Counted from the stretch's first letter, positions 8,844-21,199 are shown. The stretch is DNA of 64,000 bases from Kuschelorhynchus macadamiae (GCA_030620095.1 JAUTXW010005213.1:61037-125036), one strand, 5' to 3'. The notes: generated by a model not told the origin, from the letters alone. Numbers and translations are program-made.

Positions 8844-11800
8844 AATTTATCAAAAAACACAGATATTATAGCATTTTTTAGTGTTAAATTGAACTAAATA
8901 TAAACATGTATAACAAAATAACAATATAAAATTAAGTTCTGTCTGATTTTATACAACCCTAACTCGTTATTTAGCGTGTCTTTTGTATTTTTATGAAATA
9001 AATATATAACTATCATGTCATAAGTTTTTTATTTTAGTGAGTTTCATGTCAATGTTTAATTAGAAAAACATTTTTAATTGAAAAAAATGGTACTACAATG
9101 TCTAAACGATAGAAACGACATGCTTCTCCATAAGCAATTTAAAAATCTACGCACGCAATGACGTCACTGTGCGAACCGGACGCAAATGAGGTCGTCTAGA
9201 TATCATACCTTCCGTTTATTATATCTTGATATTAGAGTAAGGTCCAAGTGAACAAAATGAACAAAATATTCACTGAAAATTATTTTAAAGTAACTTTGTC
9301 GATTTTTGAGGAACTTATGGTTAATCACAGAACATTTCAGCCAAAACATACACACATTTGGAAACTATATAAAAATTCTTATACTGGAATAGAATTACCA
9401 AACTTATATGGACTGAAATTTTGCTAAAAAGTGAGTTCGTGAGGTTCACTTCGAATATGGACTGGCTAGACGGTTAAACGGTTATATGGATTTAATTTTT
9501 TTATTAGTATATAAAGAGTAAAAATGTTATTATATTCATATAAAATGTGCATCGTTTCTTGTAAGCAGCTTTTTATTTTATTTAAATTTTAAAACTAGCG
9601 GAAATGGCTGTTCTGAAACTGTTTGCTTGCTTAATGTGCCATGAATGCTAAGTAATATGGAGAATAAACTGATACAAAAGGAACAAAAGAACAGGCAAAA
9701 TTATTAATGCCCGTCTGTTGGTTAATGCATGCTACGATCTTTTAATTTTAATATCTGTTGTATATAGCTGTACAACTGATGAAAATTTCGTTTTTAGGTG
9801 TATTGTTCCGGCAAGCTTTGAGTAACAGAGGAGAATTTTAATTTTATAATCCTTTAAGTTTTTAAGCTCTAGATTTTCATTACATAAATTAAAAAACGAA
9901 TAAAATAAATGAGTGCGGTAGTTACACTAGTATTCATAGTCGAGCGCTAAAGAATAAAAAAGCTAGAGCTACCCTAAAAAAGTTTTATTTTTCAAACAGG
10001 TCGTTTATAAAATACTATAAAAATATTACAAAATAAATTTAACGTTTTTTAACTACCTCTGGGGGATGTTTCATATCTCTAGGGCCACCCAATATCTGTT
10101 TGTATATTAAAAAATTGATCTGTTTCGCTATTTTTCTAAATTAGATAAATTTACAAGCTCTTTGGAAACTTATCACTTGATTCTAAGCGTGTAGGCCTTT
10201 TTTTGAAAATTATTTTTATTTTTACATGTACTATTATGGATTTTTCCTAAAAGTATTCTTGGTTATTTTATAACCTAAAATGAATTTATAAAAAAATTCC
10301 AAATATCCAATTTAACTCAATTTATTTTCAATTTCCCAACATCGACTTCAAGTTCACTCTTCAAATTTGTATTACTGTATGAAATGCTGAGGTATAAAAT
10401 TATGAGGAGAAGTGTTACTTTTTTAAACTTAAAAGATTATTAGCGTTCTTTTAAGTTCTAAACGCGTAACTCGATTAATTTTTAATTTTAATTAACAAAT
10501 CCTGTTTGATCTCGTTACTGACTTTATTTGCATAATCTTAATGAATTTAATTAGAAAGTAAACTATAATCCACCATCAAAATGCAAAAGTGAGACATTTA
10601 CTGCATAACTTTTCTTTAATTAAGTTTAATCATGTAACTAATAACTAGTGACAGGAACGAGTAATTAAGAACATGATAAATAAATGCAATGTTAAGTCCT
10701 ATTTAATCAACCAAAAAGTAACAAGGGTTGGACAGTATTTTGTGGTACCCGGCATATGATCTTTATTACGATGCCACAAAATCAAAAGCCAGAAATTGGT
10801 ACTATAAAAAAGAAAATAAAATAGACATTTAAATATGTGCTGCTCTAACTCGGGCCAATTAGATTTTACAGCATCTCAAATTGTCAATTATTTACATGTC
10901 TATATGTTTACAACAAATGAAACTAGACATAAGACCTGCAATACATAATATATTCAAAATGTTGAGAAAAATCTAAAAACAAAAAATATTGTACATTTAG
11001 AATCTCGAAGTTTTTGTCGAAATTCTACAAATCTAGCAACAGTTTTGAAAAAGATCGGAAATGTTTTTTAGTTTTATAAATTCGTCGTAAAGAAGAAGAA
11101 ATCTATTTAGAAAATCCTTCTATATTGTATCTTAATTACAATTTATTTGTTGACACAATGAAAAAAATACTTAAAACTTATCACGTTCAGAAAATGCTAA
11201 GAAAGTATACTTCAGCAATAATGTTTCGAGTCGCTTCGATCAGATAGCAAACATTGTATCCACTATAAAGTTTATGTTCATTCTATATCCTTAAGGACAT
11301 GACACTGGAATTCTTATTGTAGCTCGCTTTTTCAAGTATCAAACAATGGCACGGAATAGTCCTGCTATAAACCTTGTTATACAATGTAGTTTATTCTAAA
11401 AAGATGATTTTATTCGAAACAAGAGGTACATACTAGTGTTTCTAAATTTCTTTAAAGTATTTTAATTACTCAAGATACATTAACTAAATTTTATTTTAAT
11501 TTTTTTTTCGATTAATATTTCGTTTTTTCATTGTTTTGTTTTTTTTTCTTTTTTTTTTCTTTTAAGGTAAATTTCACTTTGTTCATAGAATTTCAAAAAT
11601 TTTCCTGCGACAATAAAGCATACTTTTGTTTGTTTATTTGTTTGAACCATGTTCAAAGAAAACTGTATCATAATTAATGGATGTATGATTCACACCTAAT
11701 CTTCAGTTATTTCGTTATTTTTTGAAACTTCTTGCAAATTCAATAACACAGCATATTTTATTATTTGGCGGTTTCAAAATACATTTTATGTTTTAACTTG

Positions 11801-12173
11801 ATTGTACCGGGTGTCTTAATAAGAATGGTATCAGACCATAACTCGATAACCGCTGATTCAGTAGATGTTTTTTATTACAAATTCTAAAAGAAGGTATTAA
11901 ATTTAGTGTATATCCAAAATTTTAGATGTTTCCGAATTTGTTTTCACATTATAATAAATTATCAAACACCGCGCGCGCCTGGGAATGGTGTGACGTCATT
12001 GAATCCGGGCAGTCGACCTTCGCTGGCTGTTGTTATTGTTGTTATGCTATTCGCGCGGTTTTCTTTTAGTTCGACATAGTATACCGGAAGATCATAGCTC
12101 TGGTTTTTTTTGTGGTGAATCGAATATATATTTAATTGTTTTTTGGAAGTTTTAAAGGAGAATTAGTGTTGTC
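8844..12173. other. AT-rich sequence, no gene recognised
   Basis: Long AT-rich stretch. A short GC-richer patch near 9150-9200 contains a TGACGTCA palindrome. A second at 11990-12070 contains TGACGTCA and lies about 175 bp upstream of the THAP pseudogene start, so it could be its old promoter. A 'taccgggtgtc' scrap at about 11806 resembles a transposon end. Nothing else could be supported. Confidence 0.4.
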
Positions 12174-13140
12174 ATGGACATTAAAAAAGGAAGAAGGATA
12201 ATTATAAATACGGGGTAGTTCCGAGTTGTAAAAACACGGCTGCTACGAACCCTGATAAACTCTCTATTACTTTGCCAAAAAATGAAAAGAAAGTTGTGGC
12301 AACAAGCTATGCGGAGGACCGAATTTGTAAATGATAAGTCAACAAAATACTGCTATGGGGATCATTTCAATGTAAGTTTTTTACATGCTTTTAATATTTT
12401 CTTGACTCTGGAAAGTCTTGAAAAGAAGAATAATTATTTGGTTAGGGAAGAAAGCTAATTGGCTGAAATCTTCGGGGAATACAATACTATTTTTCAGTGG
12501 CAATGCAATTAAAATTAAAGGCTACCATTAGCATTATTTTTTTATTGTTGTTCTTATCTATACTAATATTAAATCACTCAATTATCACAATCCTGCTCAA
12601 ACCGCTTGTCATAGAAAGCTGAATTTTGGCATAAAAGTTGATTTTAGAGTGTAGAGATTTGATAAGAAGGGATTCTTAAAAACTCTAATTGTGAAGTGTG
12701 AAGTGAAACCAGCCCTTAAATATTATATTATTTTTTTTTATTTAAAAAATTGCCAGTTTTTCGGAAAAACGCTTGAACACGTGTGTTTCATTTCATTTTT
12801 TACATATTTTAAAATATTTAGAAAATTATACAGGGTGTTACAAAAATCTTAATATATATAAAAAAAGGTCCTGACTCATGGTCAGATTTTCTTTCGTTCC
12901 CACGAGATAGGGAATCATTTTTGGCTTTAAAGTTGTAACGTAAGCGAAGCGGCGGGTAAAAGCTAGTTAATTAATAAATATATTTACATTGGATTGTTTT
13001 ACGTATATAGGTATATTTCATTTTAGCTTGAAGAAGATCTGGATAATTACGTGTACTATAAGGTGAAGAAAAATGTGAACATTAAATTGTAGCCAAGAGT
13101 GATTCCGCACATTTTTTATTGTCAGAAACAGAAAAGTTGG
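12174..13140 (+). pseudogene. THAP-domain pseudogene with one intact intron
   Basis: Exon 1 (12174-12371) reads through two frame changes as KYGVVPSCKNTAATNPDKLS, then MKRKLWQQAMRRTEF, then KSTKYCYGDHFN: a THAP-like C2CH domain. It ends at the donor GTAAGT (12372). Exon 2 begins after TTTTAG at 13027 and reads LEEDLDNYVYYKVKK, a stop, then PRVIPHIFYCQK. Joining FN to LEED is phase 0 and restores the continuous protein known from THAP-containing transposon proteins. One stop and two frameshifts mark it as dead. Because the intron is still present, it is not a processed copy. The intron carries a Helitron (12557-12966). Sequence to about 13560 may hold further 3' remnants, but I could not align it. 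Confidence 0.65.
12557..12966 (+). mobile_element. Non-autonomous Helitron inside the THAP intron
   Basis: Starts TCTATACTAATATT directly after A and ends GGGTAAAAGCTAG followed by T, as Helitrons do. The sequence AAGCGAAGCGGCGGG just before the end is the GC-rich 3' region typical of insect Helitrons. There is no coding capacity. A 'tacagggtgttacaaaa' scrap inside (about 12831) suggests another element fragment was carried along or inserted later. Confidence 0.6.
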
Positions 13141-14144
13141 ACACGGTAAAAGTTTTCGAAGTGTTTCTCTAAAGTGACAGACACCGAGATTCGGAACCTT
13201 CTACCAGCATACAAAATCTCGAACATCATCATCAGATAGCGAATCAAGCTAGAATATACCAGAAGAACTAGATGCTCCTGAAGGTACCGGAATTTAGAAA
13301 ATGGATACATTTATTTAAGTTAGCATAAAGCTTAAAATGAAATCAAAATCTGTCGAGTGCAAAATATTGCGAATAGCAAAGAAAGAAAAGCAAGAAACTC
13401 CGAAAAATATACTAAGAACTGATTCTCGAACAGTAGTACGAGTTCGGATTTTTCGGCATTCTGTAAGCCAACATCTAGTGACTCCAGTTTAGCAGAAGAG
13501 ACTGACGAAATATTTAATTTAAAGGAAACTGTACAAGTACGAACCCATTATAATATTGAAAAAATCCCCAAAATTTATATGATATACCCAGTCACTCCCT
13601 CTTTATTGTTTAGATGCTTTCCACAAAATGAAATTTTTGTAATTTAAAAAAAATAAACTTAACCTTCCATTTCAAATATTAGGCATTTATTTAGTGGAAA
13701 TCAGTTTCAAATTCAAAAATTCAATACCCTTCCGAATAAGGTTCAGAAATGTGCACAGCATGATACATAGATTGTTTTGAAATTTCCATCCAAAAGTTAA
13801 AAAAACCCTATATTGCAATAATTTTCTAGGTTTTGGTTAGACCTCTGCTATATTGGCACAAATTAAAAATTCGAAGCAAGAAGTAAAACAGTCTAAAAAA
13901 AATTCTATAAGAACAGGTAAAAAAGACTCCAGTCATATTGCCCGTCGAAATATGATACTTCATGAAACTGTGTGAAAATATGATTTTTAGAATTTTACTG
14001 AATGAGCCTATTATGGCGAAAAATATGTATGGTTAATTAAGGTTTGTCGAAAATCTAAGCATTGTATTTTTCAGGAAAGTATGCAATTTTTTGCTATTTA
14101 TAATTTTTTTTCTGAGGGAATTGTCAAACTTTTTTTCTTCCGAA
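13141..14144. other. AT-rich sequence, possible THAP-gene 3' debris
   Basis: No definable gene. Ser-rich short open pieces near 13420-13500 (for example SDFSAFCKPTSSDSS in one frame) could be degraded C-terminal coding sequence of the THAP pseudogene, but this is not secure. Confidence 0.3.
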
Positions 14145-14967
14145 GGTTTATATCTCTGTTTTGGGTGAACTGATTACATTGAACTTGGTGTCAGAAAAAA
14201 ACGCTTTTTTTGCTTTTCACGTAGAGCTATTAACTGTACCGTGAAGATTCTATTAGTGGTCACTAGATGGCGTTTTTTCGTAATACTTGAAATAATACGG
14301 ATTTTCTCAAAAAAATCAAATGATATGAGTTTTTTGTCATAATTTAAAAGTTATAAAAGGTATCGAATAGTGAAGTAAATAGCCAGTATTTAAATTAAAA
14401 AGGTTGTTGATGGTCGCCCGAATCCGAAACGTCGAATTGAAAAACTAACCTCACCAATTTGTAGAGGAGAAAAAGTAAAAATGATGAAGTGGAAATTATT
14501 TTCATCTCTCATTTCAACTAAGCCTACAATTTTAAAAAAACTAAAAAAAACAAAAAATAACTTTTATGGTTTTTCTATGATTTTGGGTTTAATTTAAATG
14601 ACAGATGAAAATAATTTTCACTTCATCACTGTCACTTTCTCTCCTCTACAAATTAGTGAGGTTAGTTTTTCAATCCGACGTTTCGGATCCGGGCGGCCAT
14701 TTTCAACTTTTTCAATTTAATTACGGTTCTGGATTTTTAATTTCACTATTCTATATTCACTATACAAATTATGACAAAAATGTCCTATCATACCATTTGA
14801 TTTTTTTGAGAAAATTCGTATTATTTGAAGAATTACGGAAAAACGCCATCTAGTGACCACTCATAGAATCATTACGGTACAGTTAATAGCTCTACGTGAA
14901 GAGCAAAAAAAGCTTCTGACACTAAAATCAATGTAACCGGTCCATCCAAAACAGAGATATAAAAGAT
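14145..14967. repeat. Large imperfect palindrome with Penelope-type ends
   Basis: Two arms of about 370 bp (14145-14514 and 14596-14967) are inverted copies around an 80-nt centre. Clear landmarks are present in both: 'cacgtagagctattaactgtac', 'ggtcactagatggcg' and 'gaggttagtttttcaat'. Each arm contains 'ccgaaacgtcg' preceded by a GATGG or AATGG box, resembling the hammerhead-like core of the PLE pseudo-LTRs in this window. I read it as an inverted pair of pseudo-LTRs from another PLE lineage, with no coding part left. Confidence 0.6.
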
Positions 14968-15187
14968 TCAAAGAAAAAAGTTTGACCTTCCCCCATCACT
15001 TTTTTATTGAAAATAAAAAAAGTTAAAGAGCAAAATTGTCTGAATAATAGAAACTTCAAGAGAAAATCGGCATTTCCATTTTTGAGTTGTTTTTTCGCCC
15101 CCTAGCGGCCATTTTTCGAATAATTTCCACCGATTTTTCTTGGCCATAAATATTTTTTCCCCATAACACAATTAATATAAGAGTCAC

Positions 15188-16142
15188 TCAATTAAATTTT
15201 CTATGCGCTGTCCCTTGTCCTTGGCACAATGTGACTCTCTTTACATTTTTCGCAAGCAGGTTTCGTAAATTCTGTTTTGAGATGCTATTACTGATTCGTC
15301 TAATTCTATTTTCTAAAATTTCTAACAATGTTACAGGAGTTGCGTACACTTTTTGTTTCACATAACCACATATAGAAAAATCAAGCGGGGTCAGCTCAGG
15401 CGACCTCGCTGGTCACCGAATTGGTCCATTGGTTCCTAACCAGTTCTCACTAAATCGTTCATTCAGATAATTTGCAACAATTCTTGAATTATGAGCAGGG
15501 GCGCCATCTTGTTGGATAATTAAATTGTCATTTTGCTGAAAATTATTTTTAGAATGTTCAATTTCATCTTCAAGAAAGTCCAAATACATTTCGCCAGTTA
15601 AATGCTGATGAAACAATATTGAATCAATAATGTTTAGTCCTACAACGCCCAACGAAAACGTTCTTGGAAGGCACCTTCCCTTTCTAATCTCTTCCTTTGC
15701 CCAATATCTAAAATTATTTCTAATAAACATCCCTAAATTAGTAAATATTAATTCGTCCGAAAAAATAATCTTATGATGAAACAGAGGATTTATTCTGTCA
15801 TTATTTAAACATCAATTGCAATAAATAAGTCGTCTTTGGAAGTCATTTTCAAATATGTAATGGTGAATTTGAAGGAAGGGAAGCAGTAGGGTTATACTCG
15901 ATATACGCTAAAACGTTTATTTCAACTTCTTCACTTACTGTGAAACTTCCGTTACCATTAGTATGAACATAGCCATTATTTTCATTTTTTAAATGTTGTA
16001 TTAGCCAAGGATAATAAGCATGGGAGGGAGCGTCACGATCCGAAAAACGTCCCTGGTTTAATCTTTCGGCGTCTCTAAAATGTTTACGACATTCCCCATA
16101 AATAGGGAGCATGTCAATTTGATGTTCTCTTGAGTAAACCAT
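15188..16142 (-). pseudogene. Tc1/mariner DD41D transposase (broken), copy 2
   Basis: The N-terminal part begins MVYSREHQIDMLPIYGECRK at 16142. It is followed by a frame change and shortening between 15849 and about 15790. The catalytic part is open: IIFSDELIFTNLG (first Asp), LIIQQDGAPAHNS (second Asp), then GPIR*PARSPELTPLDF (third Asp), with a TGA where the family has Trp. Counting between the second and third Asp gives 41 residues, so this belongs to the DD41D (rosa-type) family. The C-terminus VKQKVYATPVTLLEILENRI continues in the same frame to a stop at 15188. All three catalytic Asp codons survive, but the frame break and internal stop inactivate it. Confidence 0.85.
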
Positions 16143-16695
16143 AGTATTTATTTTTAAAACTAACTAGAACCACTTCTCAATGTAAAAATGTAATAAAAAT
16201 TATAATGGCTTCCCTATGCAATTGTTTCCGAGGCCTACTTATCCTAGTTTAGTCATCTTACTGTACCGTATCTGGCGGTGAAATAAAATTAATACTACTT
16301 GTGGTTTTTTTTCGACTTCTTAAAATAAGACAATAAAAAATAGAAAATGTCAAAATAATACAAAATTACTTGTCAATAAAAAATATTTCAAAATTTACTG
16401 ATTAATAATATTTGTATGTGTTTCATGAAAAATGTACCTATATCGGCAAAGTTTTGTCATTTCTTTCTAAAACAAAAAGCGAAAATACGGTTTGTTATGC
16501 AGCTTTATGTAGCTAATAAGATATACTTTATTAATAATATTTAATAAATACAACTCTCTATTTAAGATCTTTGAGAAAATTTAAGAAAAAATTCACATTT
16601 TAAACAAAACTTTAAACTTATCCTATTTTGTGATAAATTAAAAGTAAGTAAAGATTTTAACATAGAACGAAAGCTTTCACGGCTGTGGTCAATTA
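16143..16695. other. AT-rich gap between mariner and Penelope copies
   Basis: Nothing recognised. Confidence 0.4.
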
Positions 16696-16741
16696 AGAAA
16701 TCATGGTTCTTGGAATTAGACCGTGTCAAAATGGAATCACT

Positions 16742-16785
16742 TTCCGACGTTTCGCCTTTGATGGCACGAGGCATCTTCAGGGATC
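16742..16785 (-). ncRNA. Hammerhead-ribozyme-like motif in PLE2 (downstream end)
   Basis: Read on the minus strand: TCC (stem I), CTGAAGA (fits CUGANGA), stem II GCCT/AGGC with an 11-nt loop, GAAA, a minimal CG stem III, TC at the cleavage position, then GGA closing stem I. All conserved core bases are present. Hammerhead motifs with very short stem III are known from Penelope-like elements. Activity is not shown by sequence alone. Confidence 0.6.
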
Positions 16786-16786
16786 T

Positions 16787-18659
16787 TCACTTCACGAGAT
16801 CGGAACACTGAATGAGCTCGAAGAGACCCAGACTATATATAACCGATGCAAGAACTTTGGTTTCTTTTACATTTATGACATGCCCAGTAGAATGTTGGTG
16901 TTCAGATACAGCAGATTGTACAATTTGTTTCTTTCTGATACATCGTTCATGTTCCTTAAGCCTAGTCGATATGGATCGTCCAGTTTCTCCAATATAAACA
17001 TCACCACAGGAACAAGGAATTACATATACTCCTTCCGTTTGAAAAGAAATAATGTCCTTTGGCGATCTCAAACATTGTCCAATTTTCTTGTGTGTGTTGA
17101 AAATTGTACGTATGTTGGACCGGCGAAGTAACCTTGCAATCTTGTCTGTGGTTCCGTGTATAAATCGAAGAACATTTCCTATCGGTAATTCCTTATTAGT
17201 ATCATTTCGTGGAGTAGAATTATTATATTTTCTAATTGATCGTCTAATGTCATCTGTGCAATATCCATTCCCTCTTAAAGCTTGAGTCATTTTCTCTGTT
17301 TCCGATTGTAACGAATTTTGGTCATAAATCGCGAGAGCTCTGTAAACCAATGAATTAATGAGTGATTGCTTTTGTGCTGGATGATGATGGGAATTTGCAT
17401 TTAAGGATCTGTTAGTATGCGTTGGTTTTCTATATACAGAGTGTCCTAAGGAACCATCCCCTTTCCTTTGTACAAGAACATCTAGAAAGGGAATCGTGCC
17501 TTCTGATTCAATTTCCATTGTAAATTTTATATTAGCATGCTGTTGATTTAGATGATCAGGAAACCCAAGGAGGTTTTCTGGACCATTTGGCCATATTACA
17601 AAAGTGTCGTCTACATATCTGAATATGATTTTGGTTTTAATGGAAGCGACTCTAAGGCTTCCTCCTCAAAAGCTTCCATGAAGATATTGGCTACCACCGG
17701 TGACAGTGGAGATCCCATGGCTGCTCCTGAGGTTTGCTCATAGAAAGTTCCTTAAAAGACAAAATACGTTGATGTAAGACATGCTTCAGTTAGATCTAAA
17801 AGAGAGTTGTCGATACTATTATGATAAAATAAGTCTGATAATATGGAAATTGAATCATTTATAGGCACATTCGTATACAGCGATTCTACATCGAAACTGA
17901 CTAAGATAGCCTTGGGATCTAATTGGATTGATTTAAGTTTTTCTACAAAATGCGTAGAGTTTCTAATATATGAATGTGTTTTTCCTGTGAAATTATTAAG
18001 AATATTTGAAAGATATTTACCAATTTTGTAAGTAGGAGATCCTATTGCACTGCCGATAGGTCGAAGTGGTACATCATTAACTTATGTATTTTATGTGGTC
18101 CGTAGAACCGCGGAATCCTTGAGCTGATTGGCCTTAACGTCTTCTTCTTCTCTGTTGGTAGGTTGGATGCATTTATAAGGTTGGTTATCCGTCTTTCAAT
18201 TTTGTTCGTCGGGTCTGCTTGGATCACTCTGTAGATGTTGTCGTCCAAAAGTAGTTGTATTTTCTTCACGTAATCTGTTTTGTCTATGACGACAGTGGCA
18301 TTTTCCTGGTCCGCTGGAAGGACCAAAATGTCTGTATTGTTGTTTAATGTTTTTATTGCCATTCTTTCCGCAGCTGATAGATTCGACTTAGGCGGGTTAG
18401 AATTTTTGATGATCTTCGCTGCCTCATACCTTATTGCGTCAGCTTCTTCTGCTGGAAGTCTTCTAATTGTCGCTTCAACGGATGACACTATATCTTCTAC
18501 GGGTATGTCCTTTGGTGTAATGGCGAAGTTTTGACCTTTAGAGAGGACGGATTGTTCTGCTTCAGTAAGGATTTTGGAAGATAAATTTATAACGGTGTCC
18601 TGTGGCGGTTTTAGTGGTCTTCGGCTGTCTAGCAGTACTTCGAACTTTTTCTGTTGCAT
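16787..18659 (-). pseudogene. Penelope-like RT with GIY-YIG endonuclease (frameshifted)
   Basis: The ORF begins MQQKKFEVLLDSRRPLK at 18659. The N-terminal region has the PLE signature TDILVLPADQENATVVIDKT. A frame change near 18075 leads to VPLRPIGSAIGSPTYKIGK, LVSFDVESLYTNVPI (RT motif A) and SGAAMGSPLSPVVANIFMEA. A TAA near 17753 precedes that block, and a one-base loss near 17636 separates it from FRYVDDTFVIW, the RT active site. The C-terminal frame then runs open to 16787: PFLDVLVQRKGDGSLGHSVYR, the linker NIRTIFNTHKKIGQCL, and the endonuclease CSCGDVYIGETGRSISTRL followed by KEHERC. In the family this one protein reverse-transcribes and nicks DNA. Two frameshifts and one stop make this copy non-coding, though all domains are still readable. 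Confidence 0.85.
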
Positions 18660-19075
18660 AATAGGTTACTATAGCAGTTATGCTTGATGTATCCTTTCTG
18701 CTTGCGCATTGGTAATGTAATCGAGAGTTCTAAATGTTTGATATTCAAGTATAAAAGCTAATTTTAAATGAATATTTAATAACTTATGAGCGTTTATATC
18801 CAAATCACGTCGAGTAGCTCCTTTCTATTTATAGTCGACCTGTGTTTACTGAAGCGTGACTCGGTGTAACGATCCGTTTCCACGTATGATGTAGACTGAA
18901 GCCCGTATCTCTATCAAAATTGTTAGGATGCTTATACATTTCAATAGTCTCTAATTTTGCATTTATAACGAAACCAATGCAAGAACTTTGGTTTCCTTGG
19001 TAAACACAGATCGACTATAAATAGCCGGCCTGGGTCTCTCCGAGCTCTTTCAGTGTTCCGATCTCGTGAAGTGAA

Positions 19076-19120
19076 GATCCCTGAAGATGCCTCGTGCAAT
19101 CGAAGGCGAAACGTCGAAAA
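19076..19120 (+). ncRNA. Hammerhead-ribozyme-like motif in PLE2 (upstream end)
   Basis: CTGAAGA at 19081, stem II GCCT/AGGC, GAAA at 19108, then CG and TC. Stem I is weak here (one pair), unlike the copy at the other end, because the bases after the cleavage site changed from GGA to GAA. Confidence 0.45.
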
Positions 19121-19166
19121 GTGGTTCCATTTTGACACGGTCTAATCCCAAGAACCACGATTTCTT

Positions 19167-20422
19167 AGTTTGATTTTAAATTTGATTAAAATCCATTGAA
19201 AACCCCATTTTGTTTATTATTTTAATAATTCGTTTACCAAAAATTTCATCCGTATCGGGAAACGATAGCCAATATGAAACTATGTAAAATAATATACCGG
19301 GTTCCATTTGAAATTCTTAACTTAGTTCTGATTTCGAAAAAAACTGGCAGTAATATTCAATTGTTCTAAATAGCATATGTCTTCAATCCAAATATCAAAA
19401 TCCTAACCTAAAAAACGATTGAATGGCGTTGTGTAAAACGATATCGTTGACACCCGGTATACATTAAAACTAAGACACTTTTATCTTGCCCTGGAGTAAG
19501 TGCTGTCTCAGATATTGAAAATTTAGCTATATTATTTCTAGCAGAGTATGTAGAGCCGCTAGAAAATATTTTCAATGCTTTGTTCTATGCCTGGCATTTT
19601 TACAGAATATCGTGTTTTAGCATAAACAAGAAAATTCTTCTTTTCCATTTGGGCAAAATAAAACAGCAATCTGTTTTGAGCTCTGTGTCGAGAATACTTG
19701 GATATTGAATAAATTTAAATTTTTAGAACTGAATTGAAATGGGGGTCCCCAGATACGAATAACAAGCTTTTTTAATTTAAACTTGAGTGCAGTTTTCCAC
19801 GTTCAATAAATGTAATAGGAGGATCCTTAGGTTTTTCTTAGCGAGAACTGAGGCGTGAAATCGATTATAGTCTTTGCCACTGGAAACCGGTTCTTCTAGT
19901 TTCTAATTTCTCAAAAGAGATCCGACGAGAATAGAAATGTAGAACAGTATTACAACGGTCGAACAAGGCAAACTCTAGAATCCAAAAAGTTTACCGAACA
20001 GAATTTGAATGAAACATAGACAAAAAGTTTATTTATATGCTAGAGAATACAGCGGAATTCATTTAGTAGCCAAAACTTAACAGAAAATTAGATCGTGCGT
20101 TCCATGCTGTGCAGGGGCACGTAAATAATCTGTTTTTTTTTTTTAAGTTTACTTAAACATGGCTTTAGTTTCGTGATGGGTGTGTTACAATTTTCTTTCA
20201 CTACACACGGGTTTGTATAGTGTTTGGTGGCGCTATTTGAATCTTTATAATAAACACATCTAACAAAAAAATGAGTTTACGCCATAAAAGTATGTGTATT
20301 TTGGCTGAAATTCTTAATGAACATACGAGGGCTATTTTTTTTTAGGTTCCGGTAACTCGTAAAAACAAATAAAGCCAAGAGGAAAAGGTTTATTATACAT
20401 AATAGTTACCTATATATCTAAA
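19167..20422. other. AT-rich sequence, no gene recognised
   Basis: Transposon-end scraps 'ccgggttccatttgaaat' (about 19299) and 'gacacccggtata' (about 19449) face each other and could be the ends of a small, diverged element of about 170 bp. Nothing else was recognised. Confidence 0.35.
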
Positions 20423-20695
20423 CTATTGTTCAACATAGTCGCTATAGATATTAAAGCATTTGTCATAACGGGGAACTAGTTGTTATATGCCCTTCTCATA
20501 CCAAGTTGCCGCTTATGTTTAAGACACATATTTTAAGTTCCTCATTAGTCTCGAACTGCTGTTTTCCCAACTACACTTTCATCTTGGTGAACGAACGAAA
20601 GTCACTCGGTTCTAAATCCGGACTGTAAGAAGGGTGGTTGAACACCTCCCATTGTGCTACTGCATGAGGCTGTGTTGTTGTAAAGAAGGACAATT
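20423..20695 (-). pseudogene. Mariner DD34D transposase, C-terminal remnant
   Basis: The reverse strand reads TTTQPHAVAQWEVFNHPSY, then SPDLEPSDFRSFTKMKV, a stop, LGKQQFETNEEL, and after a break VPRYDKCFNIYSDYVEQ followed by TAG. These match the C-terminal third of classic mariner transposases: SPDLAPSDYHLF with the third catalytic Asp, and the RYDKC...GDYVE end. It is clearly a different family from the DD41D copies. Several stops and frame changes are present, and the upstream part of the gene is not visible. Confidence 0.8.
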
Positions 20696-21199
20696 CCTAA
20701 AAAAAACAACCTGCCTCTTATTCACATGGTCAACCTGAGGAGAAGCTTGGTTTAATTCTTGAATCACTCAAATGTCATCAACATTAATTATTTGAATATA
20801 AGGAAAATATCGGGAAAATATTATAACTTTTTTTTGTACACTGCACTTGTCTTGAAGTATTTAAAGATGATTGATCATTGTCGTTTAGCTGAATAGGAAT
20901 TGACTTCTCATGATGATGGGGAGAGGGCGAAATATATTATTGTTTTTATAGAAGAAAACAAGCCAATCCAAAAATACTAATACGAATTTTTTTGCCATTG
21001 CCCAAAATATCAACCAGTTGATCAATATTTTGGTTTTTATCATTTAATCGTGCTCTACACATTAAATATTTTACAATTTGCCTACTCGGTGACCAGACAA
21101 ATTATAAAACGCCTAATTGGGATTAAGCATTTTCCTAAAATACCTATATTTGTGTTTTTTTATGACAAGATCAAGAATTTCTAGCGTTAGTCATATTAA
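20696..21199. other. AT-rich sequence, nothing recognised
   Basis: No feature could be supported. Confidence 0.4.

Larger units (their letters stand above)
16696..19166 (-). mobile_element. Penelope-like element 2, nearly full length
   Basis: About 2.5 kb with inverted pseudo-LTR ends: 16696 to about 16863 is the reverse complement of about 18980-19166, both reaching the end 'aagaaatc.tggttcttgg'. The RT-endonuclease gene lies between them on the minus strand. Both ends carry hammerhead-like motifs. No target-site duplication was evident. Confidence 0.8.

Noticed and set aside
9159..9166. TGACGTCA palindromes (here and near 11992) as cAMP-response promoters
   Set aside because: An 8-bp match alone is weak evidence; only noted as context for the THAP pseudogenes.
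16703..17131. 142-codon plus-strand frame
   Set aside because: Antisense to the well-supported Penelope endonuclease frame on the minus strand; no domain.
18280..18534. 84-codon plus-strand frame
   Set aside because: Antisense to the N-terminal part of the Penelope RT gene.
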